Below are positions 34,912 to 44,211 of a stretch of DNA of 64,000 nt, piece by piece (the stretch's first letter is position 1; each line of letters starts with the position of its first letter). The stretch is taken from contig CAUJDW010000107.1 of the NCBI GenBank assembly GCA_963169455.1, positions 18,339 to 82,338 of the forward strand, given 5' to 3'. The DNA is from Bacteroidota bacterium. Its GTDB lineage: Bacteria > Bacteroidota > Bacteroidia > Chitinophagales > Saprospiraceae. The notes beneath the pieces are model-generated. The model was given only the letters and a program-made list of their open reading frames with translations. It had not been told where the DNA came from and did no database searches. The translations under genes and the position numbers were made by a program.

Positions 34912-36702
34912 ATGAAAATCAAGCACCAACTGCTCCTGTCTTTCGGGTTCCTGTTCCTGGTGATCCTGCTGCTGGGTGGGGTGGGAAGTTTCTATATCTA
35001 CCGCCTGGCCATGGATTCAAGGGCCATTATCAAGGACAACAACCGTTCCCTGGCTTATTTGCAGGAGATCGATGAAGCACTGGACGATATCCATTTGCTA
35101 TTAAACAGCAACAAGGCCGGCGGTTTCGAAGAGGCGCTGTCCACTATCCGGAAAAACCTGGTGCTCCAGCAGGCCAACGTCACGGAGAGAGGGGAAGAAA
35201 AGCTGACCCGGCAACTGGCTGCAGCAGTAAACACGCTGGAGACAGCCCTGGCGGAAGGCCCTTTGGACCCCTCTGCCGCCAGGGTGGCCATTCACGAGGT
35301 CAGCACGCTGGCTAATGCCATTTACCACATGAACCAGGACGCCATCGAACAGCGGAATCAGATTGCCGGCAAAACCGCCGACGAGGTGTTTCTGTACATG
35401 ATCATTTTCGGTGCAGCCGGCATCCTCATCGGGCTGTCTTTTACGATGGGCATGCCCTCGGTCATCTCCAAACCCATAAAGGCGTTTAACGAGGCGATAA
35501 GCCAGGTGGCAAGAGGGCAATATGAAGTCACTGTCCCTGTCACCGGGGAAAATGAATTCGCCCAGTTGGCCCAGTCATTCAACAAGATGGCTCAGAAACT
35601 CCAGGAATACGAGCAAAGCAATTTAGCCAAAATCCTGATGGAGAAAAAACGCCTGGACGCCGTCATCAACCAGTTTAACGATGCCATTATCGGCCTGGAC
35701 GACCGCAAAGCGATCATTTTCGTGAACGAACGCGCCCTGTCTATTCTGGGAGTTGAAAGGAAGGCCCTGCTTGGCCAGTACGCATCGGACTTTGCCCTGC
35801 ACAACCCACTCATGCAAAACCTGATACGCCGACTGATGACAGGTTTTGAGGAATGGGAAGAAGAAGTCTATGAGCCCATTAAAATTACAGAAGGCAACAA
35901 GGAAAAATTATTCTCCCCGGAAATCATCCACATCTCCTCCAAACCTGCCGGCGGCGCCCGGAAAATCCTGATCGGGCACGCCATCATTTTGACCGATATC
36001 ACTGAATTTGCCGAGAAAGACAGCGCCAAAACCAGGTTCATGGCCACGCTGAGCCATCAACTCAAAACCCCCGTTGCCGCCATAGAAATGGCTGCCAGCA
36101 TCCTGGATAATGAAAAAACAGGGGAGTTGAACAACGGACAGCACGAATGCATAGAAATGATCCGGGAAAACAATAAACGGATACATCGAATGATCAACGA
36201 AATTCTCGACCTGTCGAAAATAGAAAGCGGAAGCATTGAGATCATCAATGAGAAAATCAATATCGAACAGCTGATAAAAAAAGCCATACTCGGCGTAATG
36301 CCATTTGCCGAGAGCAAACACATCGAGATCAAAACCACACTGCTGGGCCCCAAAGCCGCAGTAATGGCCGACCCCCAAAAAGCTGTTTGGGTGCTCAATA
36401 ACCTCCTGACAAACGCCATTCGCTATTCCCCCGAAAACGACGTCATCGAGATGGCCGCGCTGGAAAGTGGAAAAAATATCATGATCACGGTCCGGGATAA
36501 TGGCCCGGGCATCGAACCACAGCAAAAAGACAAGCTGTTCAGGCCATACAGCCGAAAAAAAGGGGATAAAACGGAAGGCGCGGGCCTGGGCCTGGCTATC
36601 TCCAAAGAATTCATCGAAGCGATGGGGGGAAGCATCGGCCTTCATTCTGAACCTAAGCGGGGTGCGTCATTTTGGATAAAACTGCGAAAACCCCAGGCCT
36701 GA
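34912..36702 (+). CDS. Membrane histidine kinase (HAMP-PAS-HisKA-HATPase), probable Kdp sensor kinase
   Basis: A 596-residue kinase. The start at 34912 (MKIKHQLLLSFGF) puts the first membrane helix at the N-terminus. The periplasmic helical domain (about 35-165) is followed by a second helix (IIFGAAGILIGLSFTMG), HAMP (about 185-240), PAS (about 250-350, FNDAIIGLDDRKAIIFVNE), HisKA with phosphoacceptor His382 in ATLSHQLKTP, and HATPase with NNLLTNAIRYSP, DNGPGIEP and GAGLGLAISKEF. It follows the kdpD-like gene by 10 bases. I infer that it phosphorylates the sigma-54 regulator at 26346. Confidence 0.92.
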   Translation: MKIKHQLLLSFGFLFLVILLLGGVGSFYIYRLAMDSRAIIKDNNRSLAYLQEIDEALDDIHLLLNSNKAGGFEEALSTIRKNLVLQQANVTERGEEKLTRQLAAAVNTLETALAEGPLDPSAARVAIHEVSTLANAIYHMNQDAIEQRNQIAGKTADEVFLYMIIFGAAGILIGLSFTMGMPSVISKPIKAFNEAISQVARGQYEVTVPVTGENEFAQLAQSFNKMAQKLQEYEQSNLAKILMEKKRLDAVINQFNDAIIGLDDRKAIIFVNERALSILGVERKALLGQYASDFALHNPLMQNLIRRLMTGFEEWEEEVYEPIKITEGNKEKLFSPEIIHISSKPAGGARKILIGHAIILTDITEFAEKDSAKTRFMATLSHQLKTPVAAIEMAASILDNEKTGELNNGQHECIEMIRENNKRIHRMINEILDLSKIESGSIEIINEKINIEQLIKKAILGVMPFAESKHIEIKTTLLGPKAAVMADPQKAVWVLNNLLTNAIRYSPENDVIEMAALESGKNIMITVRDNGPGIEPQQKDKLFRPYSRKKGDKTEGAGLGLAISKEFIEAMGGSIGLHSEPKRGASFWIKLRKPQA

Positions 36703-36943
36703 CTCCTTGCCCGCGGCCGGGTTTTTGCTTATGTTTGCCTCCCTGGCTGGTTTATGGTTCCCTTCGCCTCCGCAAGCGGGATAAAAGTTTTTACCCGGCT
36801 GAGCGCAGCGGGGACAGGCCTGGTTCCTGCTTGCCGCGCACCGAGCCGCTATCGCAGGCGGGTTAGCACCATATTCCCCGGCTGGCTCCTGGTTTCTGGA
36901 TAACTTAGAAACCAGAAACCCAAAAACCAGAAACCCTCACCCC
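36703..36943. other. Gap after the kdp locus with a hairpin and CCAGAAACCC repeats
   Basis: CCCG-CGGC-CGGG followed by TTTTTG at 36713-36730 may terminate the kdp transcript. At 36890-36916 CTGGTTTCT pairs with AGAAACCAG over nine bases, and AACCAGAAACCC is iterated to 36936, directly before the helicase start. I see no gene. Confidence 0.4.
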
Positions 36944-39898
36944 ATGCAGCTCTTCTCCCGCGGAACGGCGCAGGCCGAACACGAAGTCATCTACGACCTG
37001 TATGAGGCAGTGGAAGGCCTTTACCTGCCCATGGCTTACATCGTCAGTAAGGACCAGAGCGGGCTGCTGGCCCATATCCGGCAGAAGGCCCTGCCCCAGA
37101 CGATCAGCGGTTTCGGGCTGGAGCTCGGCACTACGAGGGAGCGCCTGTTCGCCATTGTGGGAAAACTGCAGCCAAAAGCCCTGGAAGAGCGCTTCAACCC
37201 TCCGAAAAAGAAAGCCAAGCCCCTGGATAAGCTGATGGAGGACAAGGAGCTGGCCAACGCCATTACCCTGTATTGCCACCGCCTCCTGGACGAGCTGCTC
37301 ACCCTGGCGGCCCGGCATCGGCTGCCCATCACCTGGCAGGTGGACCGCAAGGTGCTGGCAAAGGATTTTCTGCTCGAATACCGCGAAGAGGAACTGGAGC
37401 CCGTGCTCTATTTTGCCCGTGACAAAGGTGGCGTGCGCTACCGCCTGCAACTGGCGGACGCCGGCGGCCCCTGGGCTATCCAAACCCGCGACGTCATCCC
37501 CATCACCAATAATCCGGCCTGGCTGTTCGTCGATTATCGCCTGTACAGAGCTGCTCACATCAACGGCAATATGGTGAAGCCGTTCCGGGACAAGGACGAG
37601 CTCAGCATCCCCCAATCGGCGGTCAAAACCTATTTCCAGAAATTTATCCTCAAGGTGGCGGCCAAAGCAGAGATAGAAGCCGAGGGCTTCGAGGTCAGGC
37701 AGTACGGCGAGCTGCGCGCCTGCCGGCTGGAACCCGTTCAGGACCTCTTCCGCAGCCACTGGGTGCTTTCGGTGCTGATGGAATACCCCGGCGCCAGCTT
37801 CAACTGGAGCGACAAAAAGAGCAAAAGGACGGCCCTGGAATTTAACGAGGGCGATGAGGTGCGCATCCTCCAGGCCGTGCGGAACATGGAGCAGGAAAAG
37901 GCTTTCATGGAGAAACTCCGGGGCTTCGGCCTGGAAAGGGGCGAAGGAAGCTATTTCGAGCCGGCGGGCGCCGGCGCCGGCCCTTTTTCCCTGCTGGAAT
38001 GGCTGGGCGAACACCGGAAGGCCCTGGAGGATGCCGGATTCACCGTAGGCGAACCGGCAATCGAAGGGCAGCAGCTCTACCTTTTCCCGGCAAAAATGGA
38101 CCTTAAGGCCGAACAGCACAACGACTGGTTCGACCTGTACGGCCAGGTGACGGTTGGTGAATTCACCTTCCCCTTTTTGTCGCTGACCAGGAATATCCGG
38201 GAGGGCAACCCCCTCTATCCCCTGCCCAATGGCGCCTTTTTTATGATCCCACAGGAATGGATGGCCCGTTACCAGGGCCTCTTCCAGTTTGCCAAACGGG
38301 AAGGCGGCCAACTTCGCCTGGCCAAAAGCCAGTATATGCTGCTGGAAGAACTGGGGCTGGGCGCAGCCGCTTCCCTGGCGGATGAACAAAAAGCCGCTGC
38401 GTCTTCTTCCTACGCCCCCTCTCCCCTGCTCAAAGCGGAGCTGCGCCCCTACCAACTGGAGGGCGTGCGCTGGCTGGTGCTACTGTACGAAAACCAACTG
38501 GGCGCCTGCCTGGCTGACGACATGGGCCTGGGCAAGACCCTGCAAACCATCGCCCTGCTGCTGCACGCCAAGGAACGCAAAGCCAGCGGGGCCTCCCCCA
38601 CCCCACCTGCAGCCAGTTCCCAGCTAGGCCTGTTTGAGCCGCCGCCGGACGCGGCCTTCCTCAGGCCCCTGCAAGCCCTGATCATCATGCCGGCTTCCCT
38701 GGTGTTCAACTGGGAAGCGGAAATCCGCCGCTTCGCCCCCAGCCTGCAGGTTTACCGCCACACCGGCCCCAAACGACACCAGGACATTCGGCTCCTGGCC
38801 CGCTTCGATGTCATCCTGACCACCTATCAGACAGCATTGCGGGATGTGGAGCTGCTGGAAGGCATGGCATTCGAATACATTATCCTGGACGAAAGCCAGC
38901 AGATCAAGAACAAGGACAGCAAGGTGTTCCGCGCCATCAACCGCCTGGATGCCGGGCACAAGCTTTCCCTGAGCGGCACCCCCATCGAGAACTCCCTGTC
39001 GGACCTCTGGGCGCAGGCCGAGTTCATCAACCCGGGCCTGCTGGGCAGCTACAATTTTTTCCAGCGGGAGTTCATCACGCCCATTGAAAAGCGGCAGGAT
39101 GAGGAAAAAAAGGCCCGCCTGCGCCAACTGGTGCAACCCTACCTGCTGCGCCGCACCAAGGAGGAAGTAGCCCGCGACCTGCCCGAACTGACCACCAAGC
39201 TCTTCTTCAGCGAGATGGCGCCCGAACAAAAGAAGCTGTACGAACGCGAAAAATCCGCCGCCCGCAACTACCTGCTCGACAACTTCCAGTCCGACGACGC
39301 CAGGTACCGCTTTCAGGTGCTGCAGTCGCTGACCAGGCTCCGCCAACTGGCCAACCACCCCAGGCTGGCCATGGAAAGCTTTGAGAAAGAAAGCGGCAAA
39401 TTCAACGATGTGCTCGAACACTGGGATGTAGTGCGGCGGGGCGGCCACAAAGTGCTTATTTTCAGCTCTTTCGTCCAGCACCTGGAGCTTTACCGCCAGA
39501 ATTTTGAAGCCCAGGGCCTGCCATACGCCTGGCTCACCGGCAGCCAGAGCATCCGGCAGCGGGAAGCAGCGATCAAGGCCTTCCACGAACAGGCCGATGT
39601 GCAGCCCTTCCTCATCTCCATAAAAGCCGGGGGCGCCGGCCTGAACCTCACCGCCGCCGACTACGTCTTCATCCTCGACCCCTGGTGGAACCCCACAACC
39701 GAGCAGCAGGCCATCGCACGGGCCCACCGGATCGGGCAGGACAAACACGTGATTGCCATCAAATTCATCACCAAAGACAGCATCGAGGAGAAAATTCTGA
39801 AGCTGCAGGAGAAAAAATCCCAACTGGCGGAAGACATTATTGAGAATGCGGAAAAAGCCCGCTTTTCGAAGGGGGATATCGAGTATTTGTTTGAATAG
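36944..39898 (+). CDS. SNF2 family DEAD/DEAH-type helicase-like ATPase
   Basis: A 984-residue protein. The first 490 residues are a weakly conserved N-terminal region that I do not recognise. The Swi2/Snf2 motor covers about 500-984: PYQLEGVRWLV (Q-motif region), Walker A ADDMGLGKTLQT, Walker B ILDESQQIKN (DESQ instead of DEAH/DEAQ), LSGTPIENSLSDLWAQ, then the second RecA lobe with FSSFVQHLELY, GGAGLNLTAADYVFILDPWWNP and QAIARAHRIGQ. Such enzymes translocate on DNA and remodel protein-DNA contacts; bacterial RapA-like members recycle RNA polymerase, but the role here is not known. It is monocistronic. Confidence 0.92.
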   Translation: MQLFSRGTAQAEHEVIYDLYEAVEGLYLPMAYIVSKDQSGLLAHIRQKALPQTISGFGLELGTTRERLFAIVGKLQPKALEERFNPPKKKAKPLDKLMEDKELANAITLYCHRLLDELLTLAARHRLPITWQVDRKVLAKDFLLEYREEELEPVLYFARDKGGVRYRLQLADAGGPWAIQTRDVIPITNNPAWLFVDYRLYRAAHINGNMVKPFRDKDELSIPQSAVKTYFQKFILKVAAKAEIEAEGFEVRQYGELRACRLEPVQDLFRSHWVLSVLMEYPGASFNWSDKKSKRTALEFNEGDEVRILQAVRNMEQEKAFMEKLRGFGLERGEGSYFEPAGAGAGPFSLLEWLGEHRKALEDAGFTVGEPAIEGQQLYLFPAKMDLKAEQHNDWFDLYGQVTVGEFTFPFLSLTRNIREGNPLYPLPNGAFFMIPQEWMARYQGLFQFAKREGGQLRLAKSQYMLLEELGLGAAASLADEQKAAASSSYAPSPLLKAELRPYQLEGVRWLVLLYENQLGACLADDMGLGKTLQTIALLLHAKERKASGASPTPPAASSQLGLFEPPPDAAFLRPLQALIIMPASLVFNWEAEIRRFAPSLQVYRHTGPKRHQDIRLLARFDVILTTYQTALRDVELLEGMAFEYIILDESQQIKNKDSKVFRAINRLDAGHKLSLSGTPIENSLSDLWAQAEFINPGLLGSYNFFQREFITPIEKRQDEEKKARLRQLVQPYLLRRTKEEVARDLPELTTKLFFSEMAPEQKKLYEREKSAARNYLLDNFQSDDARYRFQVLQSLTRLRQLANHPRLAMESFEKESGKFNDVLEHWDVVRRGGHKVLIFSSFVQHLELYRQNFEAQGLPYAWLTGSQSIRQREAAIKAFHEQADVQPFLISIKAGGAGLNLTAADYVFILDPWWNPTTEQQAIARAHRIGQDKHVIAIKFITKDSIEEKILKLQEKKSQLAEDIIENAEKARFSKGDIEYLFE

Positions 39899-39911
39899 GT
39901 AAATAACCCCC

Positions 39912-39952
39912 TTCCAAACCCCCGAGGTTTTCCAAACCTCGGGGGTTTGGAA
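39912..39952 (+). terminator. 19-bp hairpin between helicase and pyruvate carboxylase genes
   Basis: TTCCAAACCCCCGAGGTTT pairs perfectly with AAACCTCGGGGGTTTGGAA across a three-base loop, 14 bases after the helicase stop; TTTTCTT follows after AAGG. It can act as an intrinsic terminator. Its AAACC-CGAGGTTT centre resembles the palindrome at 20669, so it may be a copy of an intergenic repeat family. Confidence 0.7.
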
Positions 39953-40056
39953 AGGTTTTCTTATCTTTTCCCCCGCTTTCTGCCCGCCCTGGCCAATTCT
40001 ACCAGCTTATTCACCCTGTTGTAAACCTCTGATTTTCAGAGCAAAAAAAAAGACAA

Positions 40057-43000
40057 ATGCAAGCTGACAAGAGGAGATTTCAGAAACTGCTGGTCGCCAA
40101 CCGCGGCGAGATCGCCATCCGGGTGCTGCGCGCCGCCTCCGAGCTCAACCTGAGGACGGTGGCCATTTATACCTATGAAGACCGCTATTCCCTGCACCGC
40201 TACAAGGCCGACGAGGCCTATCAGATCGGGCCGGATGAGGAGCCGCTGAAGCCCTACCTCGACATCGGGGAGATCATTCAGGTTGCAAAAGAGAATGGGG
40301 TGGACGCCATACACCCCGGTTATGGTTTCCTTTCGGAAAACGTGCAGTTTGCCCGCCGTTGCCGGGAGGAGGGCATCGCCTTCGTGGGGCCGGCGCCGGA
40401 AGTAATGGAAATGCTGGGCGACAAGGTGGCCGCCAAGGTGCTGGCCCGGCGCGTACAGGTGCCGCTCATCGAAGACAGCAGGCAGCCGCTCACCGATGCC
40501 GGTAAAGCACTGGCCGAAGCCCGCCGGATCGGCTTCCCCGTCGTGGTCAAAGCAGCCGCCGGCGGCGGCGGGCGCGGCATGCGCGTCATCATGGAAGAAA
40601 AAAACCTGGAGGAGGCTTATCACGAAGCCCGCGGAGAAGCTAAAACTGCCTTCGGCGACGACACGGTCTTCCTCGAAAAATACATCGACAACCCCAAACA
40701 TATCGAGGTGCAGATACTGGGCGACCAGCACGGGAATATTGTACACCTCTACGAACGCGACTGCTCGGTGCAGCGCCGCTTCCAGAAAGTCGTCGAGGTG
40801 GCGCCCTGCATTTCGATCAGCCAGGAAACAAAGGAAAAGCTCTACGATTACGCCCTGCGCCTGGCCCGCGAAGTGAACTACAACAATGCCGGCACCGTTG
40901 AGTTCCTGCTCGATAAGGATGAAAACATCTATTTCATCGAAGTCAACCCCCGCATCCAGGTCGAACACACCGTCACCGAGGAGGTCACGGGCATCGACCT
41001 GGTGCGCTCGCAGATACTTATCGCCATGGGGTATCCGCTGGATCACAAGACCATCTTCATCCGCAGCCAGGAAGACATCGTGTGCCACGGGGTGGCCATC
41101 CAGTGCCGGGTGACGACCGAAGACCCCGGCAATGGTTTCCAGCCCGACTACGGCACCCTGATCGCCTACCGCTCGGCCTCCGGCATGGGCATCCGCCTCG
41201 ATGCCGGCAGCGCCTTCCCGGGCGCCCGCATCTCGCCCTTTTTCGACAGCCTGCTGGTTAAAGTCACGGCCTGGGGGCGCACCCAGAAAGGGGCGGCCCA
41301 GCGCATGCACCGCGCCCTGCGCGAGTTCCGCATCCGCGGCGTCAAGACCAATATCGGCTTTCTGCTCAACCTGCTGCAGCACGAAACCTTCAACAGCGGG
41401 CAGGCCACCGTCAACTTCATCAAGGACAACCCGGAATTGCTGGCGCCGCCCAACTGGCGCGACCGCGGCACCAAGCTGCTGCGCTACCTGGCCGAAGTGG
41501 CGGTAAACGGCAACCCCGACGTCAAACATACCGACCCCTCCATCGAATTCATCCACGCCGTCGTTCCTCCTTACGACCCCCACGGCCCCGTGCCCGACGG
41601 CACGCGCCAGAAGCTGCAGGAACTGGGCCCGGAAGGATTCGCCCGATGGCTGAAGGGCCTCAACGCCATCCAGTACACCGATACCACCTTCCGCGACGCC
41701 CACCAGTCGCTGCTGGCCACCCGTATGCGCACCTACGACATGATGAAGGCGGCCCGCAGCTTCGCCCAGCACCACGGCAATGACGTCTTTTCGATGGAAG
41801 TCTGGGGCGGCGCCACCTTCGACGTGGCCCTGCGCTTCCTCAGGGAGTGCCCATGGAAACGCCTGGAATTCCTGCGCCAGGCCATTCCCAACATCTGCTT
41901 CCAGATGCTGCTGCGCGGCTCCAACGCCGTGGGCTATACCGCGTATCCGGACAACCTCATCATCAAATTCATTGAGGAGGCGGCTGAGGCAGGCATCGAT
42001 ATCTTCCGCATCTTCGACTCCCTCAACTGGGTGGAAGCCATGAAGGTGAGCATCCGCACCGTACGGGAGCGCACCAACAGCGTGGCCGAAGCCTGCCTTT
42101 GTTATACCGGCGATATCACCGACCCTAACCGTACGAAGTACAACCTGCAGTATTACCTGGACATGGCCCGGCGCCTGGAGGATGAGGGCGCCCACATCAT
42201 CGCCATCAAGGATATGGCCGGTTTGCTCAAGCCACTGGCGGCGGAGCTGCTGATCTCGGAACTGAAGCAGGTGGTCCACACGCCTATCCACCTGCATACC
42301 CACGACACCTCCTCCATTCAGGCGGCCACTTACCTGAAAGCTATCGATGCCGGCGTGGATGTGATCGACCTGGCGCTGAGTTCCATGTCGGGGCTGACTT
42401 CCCAGCCCAATTTCAACTCCGTAGCCGCCATGATGAAAGGGCACCCCAGGGAACACCCCATCAAGCTGCATTCCCTGAACCAGTTTTCCGACTACTGGGA
42501 AACGGTGCGCCGTTACTACTATCCTTTCGAAACCGAATTGCGGGCCGGAACGGCGGAAGTTTACGAACACGAAATCCCCGGCGGCCAGTATTCCAACCTC
42601 CGCCCGCAGGCGCGCGCCCTGGGGCTGGAAGAAGAGTTCGACACTATTAAGGAGAATTACCGCATCGCCAACGAATTGTTTGGCGATATCGTCAAGGTGA
42701 CCCCTTCCTCCAAAGTCGTAGGCGATATGGCGATGTTCATGGCATCGAACAACCTCAGCCGGGAAGACATCCTGAAGCGGGGCGAATCCCTGTCCTTCCC
42801 CGACAGCGTCAAGGCGCTGATGCGGGGCGACCTGGGGCAGCCCGAAGGCGGTTTCCCGGAGGAATTGCAGCGCCTGGTGCTCAAAGGCGAAAAGCCTTAT
42901 ACCGAACGGCCCAACGCCCACATGGAGCCTATCGATTTTGAAAAGGAACTGAAGCAGTTCCGCGAGGAATTCGGCGAATACCTGGACATGCGCAACTTTC

Positions 43001-43509
43001 TCTCCTACAAGTTATACCCCAAGGTGTACAGAGAGTACCGCGAGCACTACGAGCGCTACGGCCTGGTGCGCGCCCTGCCCAGCCCGGCCTTTTTCTTCGG
43101 CCTGAAGCCCAACGAGGAGATTATCGTTTCGCTGGACAAAGGCAAAAACCTGCTCATTAAGTACCTCAACATGACCGAGCCGGACAGCCAGGGCAACCGC
43201 CTGGCCTTTTTCCAGCTCAACGGGCAGACCCGGTCCATCCCCATCCACGACCGCCACATCAAACTGGAGGTGGTGGCGCACCGCAAAGTGGAAAGCGACA
43301 AACACGTGGGCGCCCCGCTGCAGGGCAACATTTCCAAGATTCTGGTGCATGCAGGCGATGAGGTGGCCGCCAACGCGCCCCTGTTCATCATTGAGGCCAT
43401 GAAAATGGAAAGCACCATCACGGCCCCGATGGCCGGAAAAATCAAAAAGATACACCTGGCGGAAAAAACCCTGGTCGAACAGGACGACCTGGTGGTGGAA
43501 TTCGCCTAG
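40057..43509 (+). CDS. pyc: Pyruvate carboxylase
   Basis: A full-length 1150-residue enzyme in one chain, converting pyruvate, bicarbonate and ATP to oxaloacetate. Biotin carboxylase (about 5-460): VANRGEIAIRVLRA, glycine loop AAGGGGRGMR, and FIEVNPRIQVEHTVTEE. Carboxyltransferase (about 540-830): TTFRDAHQSLLATRMR, IKDMAGLLKP, and the metal-site LHTHDTS. PYC-type allosteric linker, then the biotin carrier domain with EAMKMES, where Lys1116 is biotinylated. All key residues are present. Its role is anaplerotic supply to the TCA cycle. It is preceded by a terminator hairpin, so it probably has its own promoter. Confidence 0.98.
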   Translation: MQADKRRFQKLLVANRGEIAIRVLRAASELNLRTVAIYTYEDRYSLHRYKADEAYQIGPDEEPLKPYLDIGEIIQVAKENGVDAIHPGYGFLSENVQFARRCREEGIAFVGPAPEVMEMLGDKVAAKVLARRVQVPLIEDSRQPLTDAGKALAEARRIGFPVVVKAAAGGGGRGMRVIMEEKNLEEAYHEARGEAKTAFGDDTVFLEKYIDNPKHIEVQILGDQHGNIVHLYERDCSVQRRFQKVVEVAPCISISQETKEKLYDYALRLAREVNYNNAGTVEFLLDKDENIYFIEVNPRIQVEHTVTEEVTGIDLVRSQILIAMGYPLDHKTIFIRSQEDIVCHGVAIQCRVTTEDPGNGFQPDYGTLIAYRSASGMGIRLDAGSAFPGARISPFFDSLLVKVTAWGRTQKGAAQRMHRALREFRIRGVKTNIGFLLNLLQHETFNSGQATVNFIKDNPELLAPPNWRDRGTKLLRYLAEVAVNGNPDVKHTDPSIEFIHAVVPPYDPHGPVPDGTRQKLQELGPEGFARWLKGLNAIQYTDTTFRDAHQSLLATRMRTYDMMKAARSFAQHHGNDVFSMEVWGGATFDVALRFLRECPWKRLEFLRQAIPNICFQMLLRGSNAVGYTAYPDNLIIKFIEEAAEAGIDIFRIFDSLNWVEAMKVSIRTVRERTNSVAEACLCYTGDITDPNRTKYNLQYYLDMARRLEDEGAHIIAIKDMAGLLKPLAAELLISELKQVVHTPIHLHTHDTSSIQAATYLKAIDAGVDVIDLALSSMSGLTSQPNFNSVAAMMKGHPREHPIKLHSLNQFSDYWETVRRYYYPFETELRAGTAEVYEHEIPGGQYSNLRPQARALGLEEEFDTIKENYRIANELFGDIVKVTPSSKVVGDMAMFMASNNLSREDILKRGESLSFPDSVKALMRGDLGQPEGGFPEELQRLVLKGEKPYTERPNAHMEPIDFEKELKQFREEFGEYLDMRNFLSYKLYPKVYREYREHYERYGLVRALPSPAFFFGLKPNEEIIVSLDKGKNLLIKYLNMTEPDSQGNRLAFFQLNGQTRSIPIHDRHIKLEVVAHRKVESDKHVGAPLQGNISKILVHAGDEVAANAPLFIIEAMKMESTITAPMAGKIKKIHLAEKTLVEQDDLVVEFA

Positions 43510-43521
43510 GTGGCGTAGGCG

Positions 43522-43578
43522 TAGGGATGGAATCGCTTTTTAGGGATGGAATCGCTAAAAGCGATTCCATCCCTAAAA
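43522..43578. repeat. Direct plus inverted 16-bp repeat between pyc and miaE
   Basis: TAGGGATGGAATCGCT occurs at 43522-43537 and again at 43541-43556, and its exact inverse at 43560-43575. The second copy and the inverse form a hairpin of about 19 base pairs (with T/A flanks) and a three-base AAA loop. It starts 13 bases after the pyc stop and ends 10 bases before the miaE start, so it could terminate pyc or regulate miaE. Confidence 0.65.
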
Positions 43579-43587
43579 CGAAAAAAC

Positions 43588-44202
43588 ATGTCCAAGGAAA
43601 AAGAACTTCGCGAAGTACAAATGCTGGGCCTGAAGCTGCCCACCGACCCGCGCTGGGTAAACCTGGCCGAAATGGAGCTGGGCGAAATCCTGACCGACCA
43701 CGCCTATTGCGAGCAGAAGGCGGCCACCTCCTGCATCTCTCTCATCCAGGCCTATCCGGAAAAAGAGGATATGGTCAAAAAGCTGGCCCCCATCGTCACC
43801 GAGGAATGGGGGCATTTTCGCATGGTGCTCGGCGAACTGGAAAAACGCGGCCTGAAGCTGGGCCGGCAGCGTAAGGATGAGTATGTCAACAAACTGCTCG
43901 AGTTCCAGAAAAAAGGGGGTTCCCGGGAAGAGCGGCTGCTGGAAAAACTGCTGATCTGCGCCCTTATCGAAGCCCGAAGCTGCGAGCGCTTCCGCCTGCT
44001 GTCCCTGCACATCAGCGACGAGGCCCTGCGCGACTGGTACCACAAATTCATGGTGGCCGAGGCCGGGCACTACCGCCTGTTCATCGACCTGGCCAGGCAG
44101 TTCATGCCCGAAGATGTTGTTAAAAAACGCTGGCAGGAATATCTGGACAGGGAGGCGGAGATCATGAAAGAACTCGAGCTGCGGGGAGACAGGATGCACT
44201 GA
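43588..44202 (+). CDS. miaE: tRNA-(ms2io6A)-hydroxylase, MiaE
   Basis: A 204-residue ferritin-like diiron protein of the usual MiaE length. MiaE hydroxylates the isopentenyl group of ms2i6A37 in tRNA. The carboxylate/His ligands are visible: Glu in TDHAYCEQKAA, EEWGHFRMV, CALIEARSCERF and MVAEAGHYRLF. The start at MSKEKELREVQ is chosen because longer frames run into the repeat upstream. It converges on the NTF2-like gene with a nine-base gap. Confidence 0.93.
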   Translation: MSKEKELREVQMLGLKLPTDPRWVNLAEMELGEILTDHAYCEQKAATSCISLIQAYPEKEDMVKKLAPIVTEEWGHFRMVLGELEKRGLKLGRQRKDEYVNKLLEFQKKGGSREERLLEKLLICALIEARSCERFRLLSLHISDEALRDWYHKFMVAEAGHYRLFIDLARQFMPEDVVKKRWQEYLDREAEIMKELELRGDRMH

Positions 44203-44211
44203 ACCGGCAGG

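Noticed and set aside
40036..42921. 961-codon open frame antisense to pyruvate carboxylase
   Set aside because: Mirror frame of a fully conserved enzyme; low-complexity composition and no recognisable domain.
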